64,000 nucleotides of DNA from Rostratula benghalensis (taxonomy: Eukaryota > Chordata > Aves > Charadriiformes > Rostratulidae), in assembly GCA_013399305.1 (NCBI GenBank), contig VXAI01000013.1, forward strand, positions 8,896,221-8,960,220, given 5' to 3'. Positions 47,933 through 61,654 of this stretch are shown piece after piece. The notes under the pieces are model-generated. The model saw only the letters and a list, made by a program, of their open reading frames with translations. It had not been told where the DNA came from and did no database searches. A program made the position numbers and the translations under genes. Position 1 is the stretch's first letter; the number at the start of each line of letters is the position of its first letter.

Positions 47933-50900
47933 GCACAAAAGGCACAATTCACTGAAATAGCACATTGAAAATATTGTGCAACTCGTACTACATTACATGC
48001 CAAAGACTATAATGATTGTAAAAAGATAGGTCCAGATGTGGTCACTGTTAATAAGATACCACAGATAGGCAAAGTTCATTGCTGTAAGCCAACCATACAG
48101 CACTTCCTGATGGTACGACATCGTTCTAATACACAACTAGTCTGAAATAATTGTTGTATTACTTTCCTTTACAATATGTGTCATTCTAAAATGTTACTGA
48201 AAATTACCAGGAAGTGGGCAGTTCAGACATTAACATCAGCAACCTTTCAAGCAGACTACAAATATGAGATATGTTGTATCTTACAACAGCAACCAAGTTA
48301 TAGGCTGTTGAACATACGTATTCCAATACACTCTTGTGTTGCTAGATCATAAAATTCAGGTATGGCCTTCTAGATCATGAATGGCAGATTTTGGGATGCA
48401 TGTGAAGAGAAGCTCAAAACACTCGTAAACAGGCAACATGTATCATTTATTGGCAGGTAAATATTTCCTGAAAGAAAACAAAATAAAATACACGCCCCCA
48501 CCCCCAAAAATCCCTCATTCCAAAACTCCGTGGTGGGGTTTGGTTTTTTTTTCTTATTAAAAGGTATCTGTAAAACAGATTCGTATTAAGAATGCAAATG
48601 ATGCAGAATATAATCATATCTCTTCTGGACAAAAATGGTCGCCACCATTGTCTAATCTGACCCTCCTACACAAATGTACCTCCAGTCAAAATCGTATTGT
48701 CATGGAACAAAAGTGTTTTAGAAAGACACAAGCTGTTTGTTTAAGGTAAACCCACAATATTCCAAAATTAACTGCTGCAAAGGTTACGTATTTACATTAT
48801 TATAAACTCAAGCTATATTTCTAGCTTGAATTTTCCAAGGCAAACTTTTAGTCTTTGAATTTTTTTGAATATCAGATAATTTCTTGCAGAGGAAGTTTCA
48901 GATAGTAGAGTTGTTCCTCTCAAGAATACTGCAGAAAATGTGTGCATAACTCTTCAAATTAAAAAAAAAATATTAAAAATATTACTGCTTAGACAGTGAA
49001 GTGATCAATAACTATTACTTATGTATCAATGCAAGTGTAGGAACCCAAATTTTCTCCCCATCCTAACACTCCTTGGAAGGAACCTTTCCTTCCTCAAAGC
49101 TACTCTTTAACTGATGATGACTTCCTTCCATCAACAGCAACAGAGGAAACTAGAAGCATTTCACCTCCTTCTCAACACCCTGGATCACTTAAATGTTTCT
49201 GAAAGAAAGACAATAATATTTAGCAATTTTTTTGTGACCAAGTACCTGTACCTTAGTACCTGCGAGTTCACGTTATCCTTGTGCTATGTCTAAGAACACG
49301 ATTTTCAACTTTATAATATGATTTTTCAGACATATGCATTAATCTAAACTTCATAGATCTTTTCAGTAGTAGGATCATGGCAGGATTTCAACCCTAAGTA
49401 TTTCATGGTGTGGCAACAGTGACATGGGAAAACTATTGTAGCTAAAAGGATGAAATGAAAGACTTGGAATTAAAGCCAAACTATGGTATAAAATAACAGT
49501 ATAACATGTGAAGCTTACAAATATTTTTGGTTTGCTTTGTTGGTTTGGTTGTGTTTTTTTTTTTTTAGATCAAGAAGTGAAAATACATACAGTGTATGCA
49601 TAAAAGCACAGTAAAAAAGAATATGAAGGTCACTGCCATACCTGATTTAGAGTACTTTTGGTTCCTGGTGTTCACAGCCTAGTGTGTATATTACCCTTCT
49701 CCCAAACACCCTGTTCAAAGCCATGTAAATTGTCAGGGGCCAGAAGAGAGCTGGATGCAGCTGTGCTGTAGGCGAGGATTTGTGTTCTATACAGCACAAC
49801 CACTGCAAGTGCTGTGGGACTGATGTGGGACTTAGACACCAGCTGGTCCTAACAGGGCAACCAGCCCCTTCTAGTCCAAGGAAATCCACCTCCACAGAGT
49901 GCAAGCATAGAAACAAATAAATGGTAGGAGGCCTAAAATGAAATTAGAGACATGCAGATCTAACTCCTTCCATAACCAGAAATGGAATAAAGAAATGCAT
50001 TCTCTTTTAGAGAAGCAATTGGTTCCAGTAATGCTGTAAATTACCCTGGGAGCAAGAAGAAGTCTTTCTACCGTAAATGATTCTTCCCCAGGTTTGATGT
50101 TTTTCTGCTACAGGATGGACTCCACCGTGGGGAGAAAGAGAATATGAAGCTTAATGACTGCTTTATGCTGGCTTGAACTGGAAATTGAGAAGTAAACTCA
50201 GTGTAAGCCTGAATTTTAAATATGAAAATGTATTTTTCCTCCATTTTATTTTTCTATTTATAGTAACCGTAATACTATAGGAAACATTGTTTCTGTAAAA
50301 TATTTTCTAACACAGAGGGCAAAGATTTCATTAAAATTTATAAATTATGAAGTAAACCAAAATAAAATATCCTGTGATTAATTATTTCTGAGGTAATTCC
50401 ACTGAAGTCCAAGGAGTTGCATGAAAACGAATTCAGCTCAACAAGCTTTATCCTACTTAGGGCAAAACACATCACATGGCATGGTTTATGGTAGTTTCAG
50501 CTATTCCTTAGCAAGCTCAAGCAAGTAGCTCACTCAAGCAGGTAATAGATCTCGCATGAAAAAGTAACAGATCATATATTGAGGCATGCAAAATGACGTT
50601 TCATCACAACAAAATGTCAACTAGTAATTCATTATATTCCTACAAATAAGTCAAGAAGAAATATTCAGTATTCAATTACAACTAAGTGTGCTGGATTGCA
50701 ACAGTTAATTTATTTGCGTGCATTCCCTTCAGTTATTCAGTTTTTCACTTTGCAGTTAATTTTTGCACCCTAATAAAAGAATTTATTTAGGACTTCAGAA
50801 GCAGAAACTTGAAATTCAACAAAAGTGAATATACTGATTTTTTAATGCATTCAAGATTAACTGAAACTTGTTTTGGCATTAAAGGTCATCTCAGCAAAGG

Positions 50901-52087
50901 AAAATGATGGACAACAGCATCCTTTGAGTTACAGGGACAGGAAATTTAAGGGAATATTTTTTTAAAAGTACATCTGACTGAACACAGAATATTGTAACAT
51001 TAGTTATATAGAGACTTAGTAAATTTAGAATATCTTAATGAATGTGCCACTTAGTCGTAATAATCCTAGAGGCTGTATTTATACCAAGCAAAAAAACCCC
51101 TAAGCCAAATATTTCTGTTGCTCTTTAGGTTAGCAAGGCTCCTTTTGCTTCTGCATCCTGAGCAGTATCTGAATCTGGCATTATTCTACATTAGTATTTT
51201 ATGCACATTCCTTACAATTGTGAGTATTCATGAAATTTACATTACCTTTTCTCAGCAGTATCAAACTAATTGCCAATATCAAATGATGTTTGCAAAAATA
51301 CCATATCTAGAATTCTACAAAAATAAAAATATTTCCATATGAAAAGAATACCTAGTCGATCCTTCTGAAAAAATATTGAAATGAAAAATATTGAAACAAG
51401 CATATTTTACAAACAGAATAAATAATGCAATGGAACAGAAGACTATGTTGTATTGCTACATGAAATCATGGTATCATATCCAGAGATCTATAAAAATTTA
51501 GTTAATTTTTGTGCATCTTTCAATATGAGTTCATAACACATAGTACAGTTGCTGCTTTCGAGCTGCCAGTGAATACACTATGAAGGAGGGTTAAAAATAC
51601 TGTACATTCTGTGTTATATTATCATAATATAGAATGCCCCTACTTACATATTGTGTATTTTTCATGATACATATTCAGAGCATATATTGTAACAGCTCCT
51701 TTGGAACCACTAACATGTATGCTGTGAATGTGTATTAGCAGCAGAAAGCATTTGCATATTATGAGTCCATAATACTGAATCCACAATCAAATCTTTGATA
51801 AAAAGTCATTGCTATACATACAAGCAGAAGTTATTTCCTCATGCTTCCTACTCAAAACTGTGCCATATTGCACAGTCATTTCTCACTCATATCTTTACAA
51901 CTCCTCAGTTATAGTAAATGCAGAGCTCTGTTAACCACCATCTACAGCAAAGTAAAATTTAAGCAATTGTGGAATTGGAGCTTTCACTGTAGAATCTCTG
52001 GTGCTCCTGTCTGGTGTTCTAGTCCAGTCCAACATTTCTGACAAGTTCTGTAATTTTTGCCCAATTTTGTTATGACAGTAAAATAAC

Positions 52088-52111
52088 TTTTTTTTTTTTT
52101 TTTTTTTTTTT
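52088..52111. repeat. poly(T) tract, 24 bp
   Basis: An uninterrupted T24 run. On minus it would be a poly(A) tail following sequence from about 52260 to 52112, but that sequence matches no gene or SINE I know, so retroposition is unproven. Confidence 0.9.
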
Positions 52112-53280
52112 AAAGTAGAAGTTTTAATTCTAATAGTGTCATAGTGGTAAACCAATCCAGAGCTTGATCCAATGTATTCCAGAGTGCAGTTAAACTTTGA
52201 AGCACTCATTTATTGTGGGCTTCACAAAGATTTGACACTTGGTTTTTAAGGTAAAAGCCATGCTTTTAGTTTACTTCATGAATATAAATAAGGAGTAAAT
52301 CAAGGGAGTAGCACAAACGCTACTGCCATTTTTTCTCAGGCATTTGTCAACTGCAGTAGAGACGTGGACGTGAGACATTCCATCCCAATTCCATTTTTCC
52401 CCACCTCAGCATCAGTTTGTTTTAAGGTTGGGATTAGGACTGTTCCTTCTATGGTCACACCATACTCTTTGCCCAAAATAATAAATACATCTCACCAGAA
52501 TTGTATTTTGCCTCCGTGTATTACCATTTTTGTGTAATTATGGAAAAGAATTGTATAAAATTCAGAACACAGCTATTGAAGTGCTCTCTCAAAACTCTGT
52601 AGCATCACCAAGGCCTTATTTTCTTGAGGGAAAAAATATGATTTACATCTAGAAATATGTGTGAAGAATCACTCAAGGCCTATATTCAATAAGTGACTAC
52701 TTCTGCCTACCATTATAATAGGATCAAATATGCTAAGATTTTTTTTTGAAAAATAATTAAATAAACTGGGAGAATGTAAAAGTTATACAAGTCCTACTGT
52801 AAAAACTTGGTGCCATATGTGAAGAATTAATAAAGAAACCTTAAGTCTTCAGGAATGTAAGTTATCAGCCACTGATTTTTCTTTTCGTAAAACTGTAGCT
52901 GGGGAAAAAAACAACCTGAAGGTAAGCAGAAATACAAAGGTATGCTATTTTTTACATTATAATACAAAAAAAGAACTCTCTTTTATGACATTCACAGCTA
53001 CTAATATCTTGTCACACTTTAAGTTCTCCTTTATGGGATTTCTTATGGAATGAGAAGTGGTGAATAGCACCAACAAGCTTCTGTGACAAAAGAGATAGTA
53101 TAATACTTTTCAAAATAAAGCAAAAGATACTTGATCTCATTTTCTCAGCATAAATGAGTGAAGTTGGGAACAATGGAATGACTTTGGCCTTATATTGCTG
53201 CAAACAATTTCAGAATCTTGACCCATGAATACAGCATTCTAAAATATGGCTTTAATTTGCTCTGTAGTTTGCGGGGAAAT

Positions 53281-53346
53281 ACACAATCTGGGAATTCAGT
53301 AAAATGAAGTGAAACACAATCTGGGAATTCAGTAAAATGAAGTGAA
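53281..53346. repeat. perfect 33-bp tandem duplication
   Basis: Two identical, directly abutting 33-bp units beginning ACACAATCTGGGAATTCAGT lie at 53281-53313 and 53314-53346. Complete identity points to a very recent event or a variable-copy minisatellite. Confidence 0.95.
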
Positions 53347-54930
53347 GTTTTTCAAAATACACAACGGATTTCTGTAGATATACATTAATGTTTGTCTAAG
53401 TATCTGTCTAGACACCCGTAGTTAACGACATTCACAATGTGCATGCGTAAAGGATATGCTACAGTAGACCATGAGATTATACATTTATCCTCATTTGTGA
53501 AGGTGGATGCCTAGAACTTATGAATGGAAAAAGATCTATTAGAAAGTATTTAATCCTAATCAATATTTATTAAAGGAGACAAAGTAACAGTAAGGCAAAC
53601 CAGCAATATGTTAGAAAAAAGGTAGCAAGCTGGCTTTCTTATCTTGCAATAGTCAATGACGTTCTATGATTTATTTTAATCCTGAAGTGGGTTTTTAAAA
53701 AAATGTAATTATATTAATGTACTAAAAGAAATACAATTGTCACTTAGTTTCATTAAGCATGACAGGTGACAGTTCCAAAGATAAATGCTGAAACATGTAA
53801 AAATTGCAAGTTCAGGTTGAAGTGACAATAATATGGTAGCAATGGGATGGAGTCGTGCTGCTCATTGCATTAATCAATACTACAATTTATTTTTTAATGT
53901 ATGAAGGATGTTTAATTTTATTAATTTGTGACTAGGTTCTTTCTATTTAAGTCTTCCATTCAGTCTTTGGATTTTGGTTTCATTTTAAAACATTCTTGCT
54001 ATTTATAAATCCACAGACAATCTCATAAAATATCTCTGTTGGGGAAGAATGGGTTTTCTGCATGCCATGTGCAATTTGGGAGATTGATAATATAACTAAA
54101 TCAATTAAAGGGGATGTGGCTCTATTAAGACTGGAAAAGTTGTAGTGTTGTTGCCTGTGCTGTACTCTGTGCAAAACCAGAAGACCTAAATTTGTTTGGT
54201 TTATGATATCTCACTTATCTTTGCAAACCACAGGCTACACCTACAATCCCCTAGCAAACACTAGCTTTTTTGTTTCCAGTTGTAGACACATACACTACTA
54301 TACCAAGTCAGTGTTATATTTAGATTAGCACAGCCTGTATAAGTGGGACAGATCTGAAGCTCTTGAACTGGAACCCAGAGGATCCTACTATAAAATATTT
54401 TCATTACAACTTCATGATTTGAAACATAAACATGCACTCATTGCTGCCACGCACAGACAGGGTTTGCTTATGTTGTACTTTGTGATAGTCCACATAGTTA
54501 AGTTTTAGTACTTTAAGATAAGCAAGCATTTAAAATTTTAATTCCTAATACAGTTAATGAACATTAGTAAGGTGTGTGTACAGGAGATGCTTATGGCCAG
54601 CTATCAGCAAGAATGCTTGCAGCACCTACAATAAGCACATATTTGTGCTATTTTCTTTAAGTAATGTTTAAATAACTTATATACAGTAGTTCATATGTAA
54701 ATTTAAACTTAAAAACCGCAATAATGAAATCATTTAAGCAATCTTCTTCACAGTACTATAAAGTCAATAAGTGAAGAGTTTCTGGCGCAAACCTTTAGCT
54801 CTGGTTTGGAATACAAAACACTTTCAAAGTAAAAATTCGGGCAGTACCAAGTATCAGACATTAATGAAAACTACCTCCATCTACAGGTCTAAGTATATCT
54901 TTGACTCCATGAGGGACAAGAAATAATATA

Positions 54931-55405
54931 AACATAGAATCATAGAATGGTTAGACTTGGAAGCAACCTTAAAGATCATCATGTTCCAACCCTCCTGCCA
55001 TGGGCAGGGACACCTCCCACTAAAGCAGGTTGCTCAAAGCCCCATCCAGCCTGGCCTTGACCACTCCCAGGGATGGGGCATCCACAGCTTCTCTGGGCAA
55101 CCTGTTCCAGTGCCTCACCACCTCATTGTAAAAAAATTCTAATATATAATCTAAATCCACCCTCTTGCAGTTTAAAACCATTACCCCCTCATCCTATCAC
55201 TATACTCTCTGATGAAGAATCCCTCCCCATTTCTCCTGTAGGCCCCTTTTAGGTACTAGAAATCTTCTGTAAGGTCTCCCTGGAGCCTTCTGTTCTCCAG
55301 GCTGAGCACCCTCAGCTCCCTCAGTCTGTCTTCATATGGGAGGTGCAGCAGCCCTCTTATCATCTTTGTGACCCTCCTCTGGACTCCTTCCAACAGGTCC
55401 ATGTC
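54931..55405 (-). mobile_element. CR1 LINE 3' segment (about 475 bp)
   Basis: This is the reverse complement of a CR1 3' end: AACATAGAATCATAGAATGG at the left, then AAAGATCATCATGTTCCAAC, GGGCAGGGACACCTCCCACT, AGCCCCATCCAGCCTGGCCT, CTTCTCTGGGCAACCTGTTC and GTTCTCCAGGCTGAGCACCC, ending near CAACAGGTCCATGTCC. It is the longest well-preserved CR1 copy here, truncated within ORF2, with sense strand minus. Frames within it are broken. Confidence 0.95.
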
Positions 55406-58400
55406 CAACATGTCAACAACATTTTTATGTTGAATGTGAAAAAATATATTATGCCAAGTGTAAATGATAGTGAATCTGTTTGTAGCTTTCTCTGCTATTA
55501 TTACGTATTTCTGCTCTCTGCATGTTGTATAAGCTTTAACTTATGGACTGGCAACTTATATTGCTCTTTACATCTCTTGTACATCTGAGTCATTATTCTT
55601 GTGACCTACCAAGACTCACATATAAATAGGTAATGTCTCTTAAACTTATTAATCCAGTTTGATTAAGAGACAGTGTTCATAGTGGGGGAGTATATGAGGC
55701 AATTTATGGCTTTTGAGGGTGATTAAATGCTGAAGTGGAGCAAAGGTGTTTGATAATCGAAAGAGCTGTTTATTGCTGGAATATTCAAATGACATCGACA
55801 TTTTTCCCATCAGCCAGTAAGAGAAGCATATTTAACAAACAACATTAAGAAGACAAATTTTTCTAGGTAAATGAAGTTTTAAAATTCTATGATGTAATTG
55901 CAGCTGAGAACCCCTGCTTATGTCCCTTGAAGGACAAGTACAGGTAAAGCATATATGGAACTCAGTAGGAATATGTTCCTCTCCCTAAAACCAGGACTAA
56001 GGACAAATAGTTGCATGAGGGAGTTACCGGTGTAGACACTGAGGGCTGGGACTGAAGTGTAAACATACGTGATCTGAGTTAAGATTTATGACCCATTTTC
56101 ATATTGCTACTGTAAATGAGTAACAATTATCATCTGCCAAAATGGCCTGTTAGCACATGTTGGAAACAAGTCCAAAGCGGCTGCAAGTTTCTGGTCTCCT
56201 GGGAACAGGCCTGTTTCATTTATACACCCAAAAATATAAATGAAGTAAAGAATGACGCCTTAGGAAGAGGCCACTACGGAATTAGGAGAAAGAAGGCTTT
56301 AACGGAAAACTCTCATAAGAGCTTGGAGAGGAAGTTGGAGTTGAGAATTTGGGGAATTTTTTTTTAATTTTTGTTTTTATTTAATGCCGTGAGTCACAAG
56401 TAAAAGGGCAATGCCTTCATATTTGTTTAGACAGTGAATACCAAGAGACTCAGATCATTCAGAGATACCATACAGTAGTCTGCTATACACACAATAGCTA
56501 TGCTTGTTATTTTATTTTTTTGCAAAGAAGGCCTTACTAGTACTCATGTAAAAGCGAGGTAATGCCTTCTGCAGCTGAACTAATAAATGTGAGAGGATTG
56601 GGCTGTAATATGGTGACTGCCAGCACTGAGGCAACCAATCCATATGGAACCAGTGACATTCCTAATCATCACTCTCTTCCATCCTATTCCTCTGAACTTG
56701 TATGTGTCAGTCTAAACGGTATAAAATTCAACCCTCTTTTCTATTAGTGAAAATTAAGAAAGGTGGAAGGAAGATGCTGGAGAGTTTGGCATGTAGGTTT
56801 GGAGAGTCTGTTCAAGTAGACCACACAGAAAGCAGGTAACACCACTTGCAGTGGTAAGCTGGCATTGCCTTAACTGTTAGTCAGAAGGGAAACTTAATTT
56901 TTTGTCCTTCTCACTGACCATTGTGCAGAAAAATAAGAGAAGGCCTCATTTATCCCAACAGTTTTCTGTCTTCAGTTTTCTGACTTTCTCACTTCATATC
57001 TATTAGCAATGGTCTGCAGAGCTAAAGGGGATGAAATCCAGATTTCTGAACATACCCAATAGTCTTTTTTAAGAGCATCCTAGCAAGGACTGCAGATGGA
57101 CTATCACTGCACCGCCAAATACATGAGTATTCATATTTACCATTGCTAGATGTTTAATTTCAATGTCTAGTTTCTTCACCATAGGTAATTTCGGGTGTTA
57201 GGAAGACAGTGAAATGCAGTGTTGCAGGGGGGCACTGATTTTCACTCCCCTTTGCTCACAGATGCTCTATAACTCCCTTACATACATGGTCTCACATGGG
57301 GAGGGACCAGAATTGAAGAACTGCTATGTTGAGTTACTCCAGAGACTCTCCCAGCATGGCCTATCTCAGAGAGCAGGCAACACCAGCTATTTCACGGAAA
57401 AGTGCAAGAAGCAGTAATAAAAGTGTGGAATAATTCTTTCACTTCTATGCATGATGAGATCTTATTCTAATTTACAAAGAGCTGCTTTGTCTTTACCTCA
57501 GACATCAGACTTAGTCCACACAGGAGATCGTCCCTATGCATAAATGGTTTATACAGTTCAATCATTACATTCTGTTCTTGGAAAATAAATGTATAAAATT
57601 GCACTGTAATGTGATGAGGGAGTCAATTTCTTTCTCTAAAAATTGCTCAAGCCTCAAACTGAATACAGTCTCAGTGCATCTAAATTCTGAGTGCCATCTG
57701 CATTTCTTTAACCAAAGTTTCCCCTGCATCTACCATTGCCTTTTTTTTTTTAATGCAGGAAACCTCAACTCTCTTCTAAAATCTACCACAAACTTTCACT
57801 GTATCTACAAGCAAAACACGTAATATTTGCATGACTTCTTTTTATTTTCTAGGAGATATATATATACCACTATTTGTTTCCCAGGAAGATTATATGCAAT
57901 TGAGATCCTAGAAGAGCAGGTACCAATGAATTCCAAGCAGTAATTAATTATTTGTTAAAAATCTCAAGACAAGAATTTGGGAAATCAGCAAATACACCTG
58001 CCAATCCTCTTCCATAGGACCATGTCAGGAGGCTCCATTAGGAGGCACCGTTACCAGATTTTCAACTATCAGCTGGCCAACTATCAACATTAAGTTTGGC
58101 CTGTCACACCTGTGGTAGTATTGACAGAGATGGCTTTACCCACTTTCACTCTCCTCTGGCAGTCAGAAAGGATGTGATGACAAAATAAGAGCTACCACCG
58201 AGATAGCAGGGTAGTTATCTCTGAAAGCATACTGGGCCACGGTTTCAGAACAATCCCACAACACTATTTAGAAGTTGACTGGCTTCTTGTTAAGGACATA
58301 ACAAATCAGTTTGTTCATTCGTGGGATGATAATGCTGTTTCACTGAAGTACAACTGAGTTCTTTTTACATTTTCTGTGTGCAGCAAAAAACCCCCATAAC

Positions 58401-58577
58401 AATACTGTTGAGCCTTCTGAAATGAATACCTCTTGAAGGAATAAATCTCTCAAAGGGAAAAATGGTTTCTGGGCACCAGGGCTATGTGTTTAAGGATTTG
58501 AACTTTCTTAATGCCTAAAACCTGGAAAAAAAGTCCAGAAAGGACACCCAATTAGAAAGATATTGACTCATCCTGAC

Positions 58578-58621
58578 AAAGAAGGTGGGGGGAGGGAGAA
58601 AGAGAGGAAGGAGGAAAGAGA
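58578..58621. repeat. homopurine tract (about 44 bp, one interruption)
   Basis: A purine-only run on plus is broken by a single T at 58586, with AAAGAAGG, GGGGGGAGGGAG and AAAGAGAGGAAGGAGG blocks. Such polypurine-polypyrimidine DNA can form triplex (H-DNA) structures. Confidence 0.85.
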
Positions 58622-60587
58622 TCAAGGCTCACAACAAAAGACCTATTCATTTATAACAGCTTGGCTGTGGAACCATTCCAGCATGCTTAAAAATACTTTA
58701 TCCATTAGTTGGGAACTATTTTCTAAATGACAACTTGCTGTCCACATCTGACCACAACCAGCTCACTTTTCACATTGAACACAGCGAGGCTCACGTTGTC
58801 AAAAGCAGCTTGCCACCTCTTCTGGACGTTGTAGGGGGGTGATGCAGAGTAAAGCAGAGGTGCCCTGTGCGAAACAAAAGTCCCTGACCTCCAGCATATA
58901 GACAGAGGAAGCACAATGCTGTTCAGTTCCTCCCTGGCTATTTTAAGAAAAGAGGACAAACGAATACAACATTTAACTAGTGTTCTCGGCACACAAGAAA
59001 CAGGAAGATCATTTTAGAGTAATCAAGTTATTAAAAATAAGGTCATTTAATGCTTCAATATATATTGAAGCTCAACAGTAGTCCTTTGCAATTTCATATG
59101 AGGCTGCTTTATGTTAAACTCTGATCACACACCTGAATAAAATCATCAGACATTTATCACCAATGTTCTTATGCATTAGCCAACAGATAAACAGTTTTAA
59201 TTAAAAATATTATATACTTGTTGAACAGCAGGACTTTTAAAATCAAATTATCCTCTCCTAGGAACACTTCCTCCTCAGTTATAAAGTGGTGTAGCTGGAA
59301 CGATTAATATTTTATGCTAGGGACTGTGGATACAACTTCATATAAAAGCTTTTCTTTATCTGTAATGTGACTTGCTGTAAAGTTGGCATTTCTACCTTTT
59401 CTCAGTATTTTGTTGCATAAGCTTTCAGAGCTCAGTTTGAGGAAAATGAATGTCTGGTTTAATGTGTGTTTATTTCTCTTGACACATACATAGCGTCCTT
59501 ATGTTAGTTTGCATTGAGACTCTGGAGAAGATGCTGGGAGAATAGTGTACAGTTGATCTTCTCATCAAAGTATCAGCCTTTCTAAACGTGTCAGTCAGCT
59601 ACAGCAGAAAGTATTCTATAATACAATATATGCTATCTGATTCACCTTCGTACAGAGATCATCTTTATAAACTTTTCTCATGTGGATATTCTTAATAACA
59701 CCAGCCCTATGTAAATGCAAAAAGACTACATCTGTATCTACAGCATCCGTTTAAAGTAAAAATGCAGTGAGCAAATGCTTAGGCTCTTAGAACAAAGTAT
59801 TCAATAATTTATATTTGGGGGGTTGATTTTAGGAATAGAGCAACCAGGTCTGTAAGAATTCCTTACTTTCTTTTCTTAGTAGTTGCTTACTTTCAAGCTA
59901 AGGTGGAGAAGTAGTGATGAAAGTGGGCTTTGTAAATACATATTCATATGTGTTCAGTTGCACACGAACATGGTTGTTTCGTACAGAATACACCCAATAC
60001 ACAATAACTGCCTTTTAGCTTCTTGAGACATGAGAGCTCTTAACCTAGGTTTGCAGGTTCCTTGAAATATATATGAAGAATACAATACAGATTCTAAAAT
60101 ATGATCTCCTTTTATGAATACTGGCACATTGTAAGCCAGCTCTGCAGAAGGCCTAAGAAAAATGGCAGGGTAAGATCAAACACTTGTTTACATCTCAGCT
60201 CCAGTAAAATGTAATTTTACTTTGGCTGACCTTTAAGTAGATCTAACAATTACATAATCAAGCAAATCACAAGCCAAATAGGGAAAGAGAGACCACAGGT
60301 CACACAGTCCAGAATGTACGAGAAACAAAATCTAGTTATGTTTTTATCATGAGAAATGCTATCTAAATTTTATGTGCAATGCTGGACTTGTAAATGTTTC
60401 TAATTTAATGGGGAAATGTATCCAGATTTTAATAGCTCATTTCATTTTCTAGGCTACATCAAAGAGCAGGATGACCTCAACTCAATACCAGGAATGAATA
60501 GAATTCCTGAGTTCTGAGCCCAGCCGCAGGGTAATTTCAGAAGCTTTCCTGTCACTCCTGACAAGCTGGTGTTTTTTTTATTTAAAG

Positions 60588-60700
60588 GCAACATTTACCT
60601 ACTGCATAGGAACACCGTGAGGATTAATTCATTTGTGCACCATGTGAAATATGAAATGTGCTGGGAAACAGATCTTAGTGATGGAAGTGCAAAGGGCAGT
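60588..60700 (+). mobile_element. MIR-like SINE relic
   Basis: TTTACCTACTGCATAGGAAC, CCGTGAGGATTAATTCATTT and the words after it (GTGAAATATGAAATGTGCTG, AGTGATGGAAGTGCAAAG) follow the 3' half of the MIR-type SINE seen in sauropsids (ACCTACCTCACAGGG, GTGAGGATTAATTCATTAAT, GATGGAAG). The copy is degraded and its ends are uncertain. Confidence 0.42.
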
Positions 60701-61654
60701 TACAGTGTTGTTAACACGCTGTTCAGGAGAAAGCCCCTAGTTGGCTCTGTTGACTTTAACCTCCTTGCTCTGTCACTCCCTCCTCAGAGAACACATCAGG
60801 GCAGAAAGGAAATGATCTCAGGGACTGGTTCAGTTCACAGTGGAAGATGCTCTGTGGCCCTGAGCCCAAGCCAGGGTGATACCTCTGAGGCTGCTGCTGT
60901 GTCCTTACAACAGGTCAGGTATTGAGCCTTGCATAAATTTCTCTCTTGTTGTCACCTGGACTTCTCTGCTTGTAGCTGAGGTTGGAGATTAACGTACATA
61001 CAGAGTTGGTAATCAGACAAACTTGATTCTGAAGCAAAACAAAGGATGATCATCTTGGCTGCATACGTGTAACCCATATTTCATGTTCCGCTTGATAATT
61101 GAATTCTGATTTGTGGGGTTACTGGAGTCCTTAAAACAAAGACAGGCTTAGATTTCCTTCCCTCCTCAAATGTTAGCAGTCTTAAGCAAGAACTTAGGCC
61201 AGTGAAAGATAATAATTAGTAGCAATACTTTATTTTTATAATGCATCCCTCAAAACTGAAATGTCTCTATTTTCCATGGTGACAGTAGCAGTACCCTGTG
61301 CTCCATCTTTGCATATCTTAATAACTTCAATAAAGTTGTCTACAAAAAAACCTGTACCAAATACAACATGAAGCAGAATTAAACACTTGTTAGTTCTGTT
61401 TATAGGGATATCTAAGAAAAAGAACGTTTGCTTAATGAAATTTAAAAAATAAGTAGAAAACATAGTATACTACTCACTACTCATCTCTGTACCTGGTAAA
61501 ACCATGTTCAAAGTAGCTTATTCTGACATTAGCCAGCAGTAGAGGCTTATACAAGAACACCTATGTTTCCTGAGTCTACTTTTCCAGGCCACATATATTT
61601 ACACTAGCTGAATGAACTAACTGAACTACATAATTCTTCTTATTCAATAGCCTT

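Noticed and set aside
51931..52260. Possible retroposed copy with T24 as antisense poly(A)
   Set aside because: No recognisable source gene and sequence on both sides of the run is similarly AT-rich.
60569..60925. 118-codon plus frame upstream of MDFIC
   Set aside because: It overlaps the MIR-like relic and has no recognisable domain.
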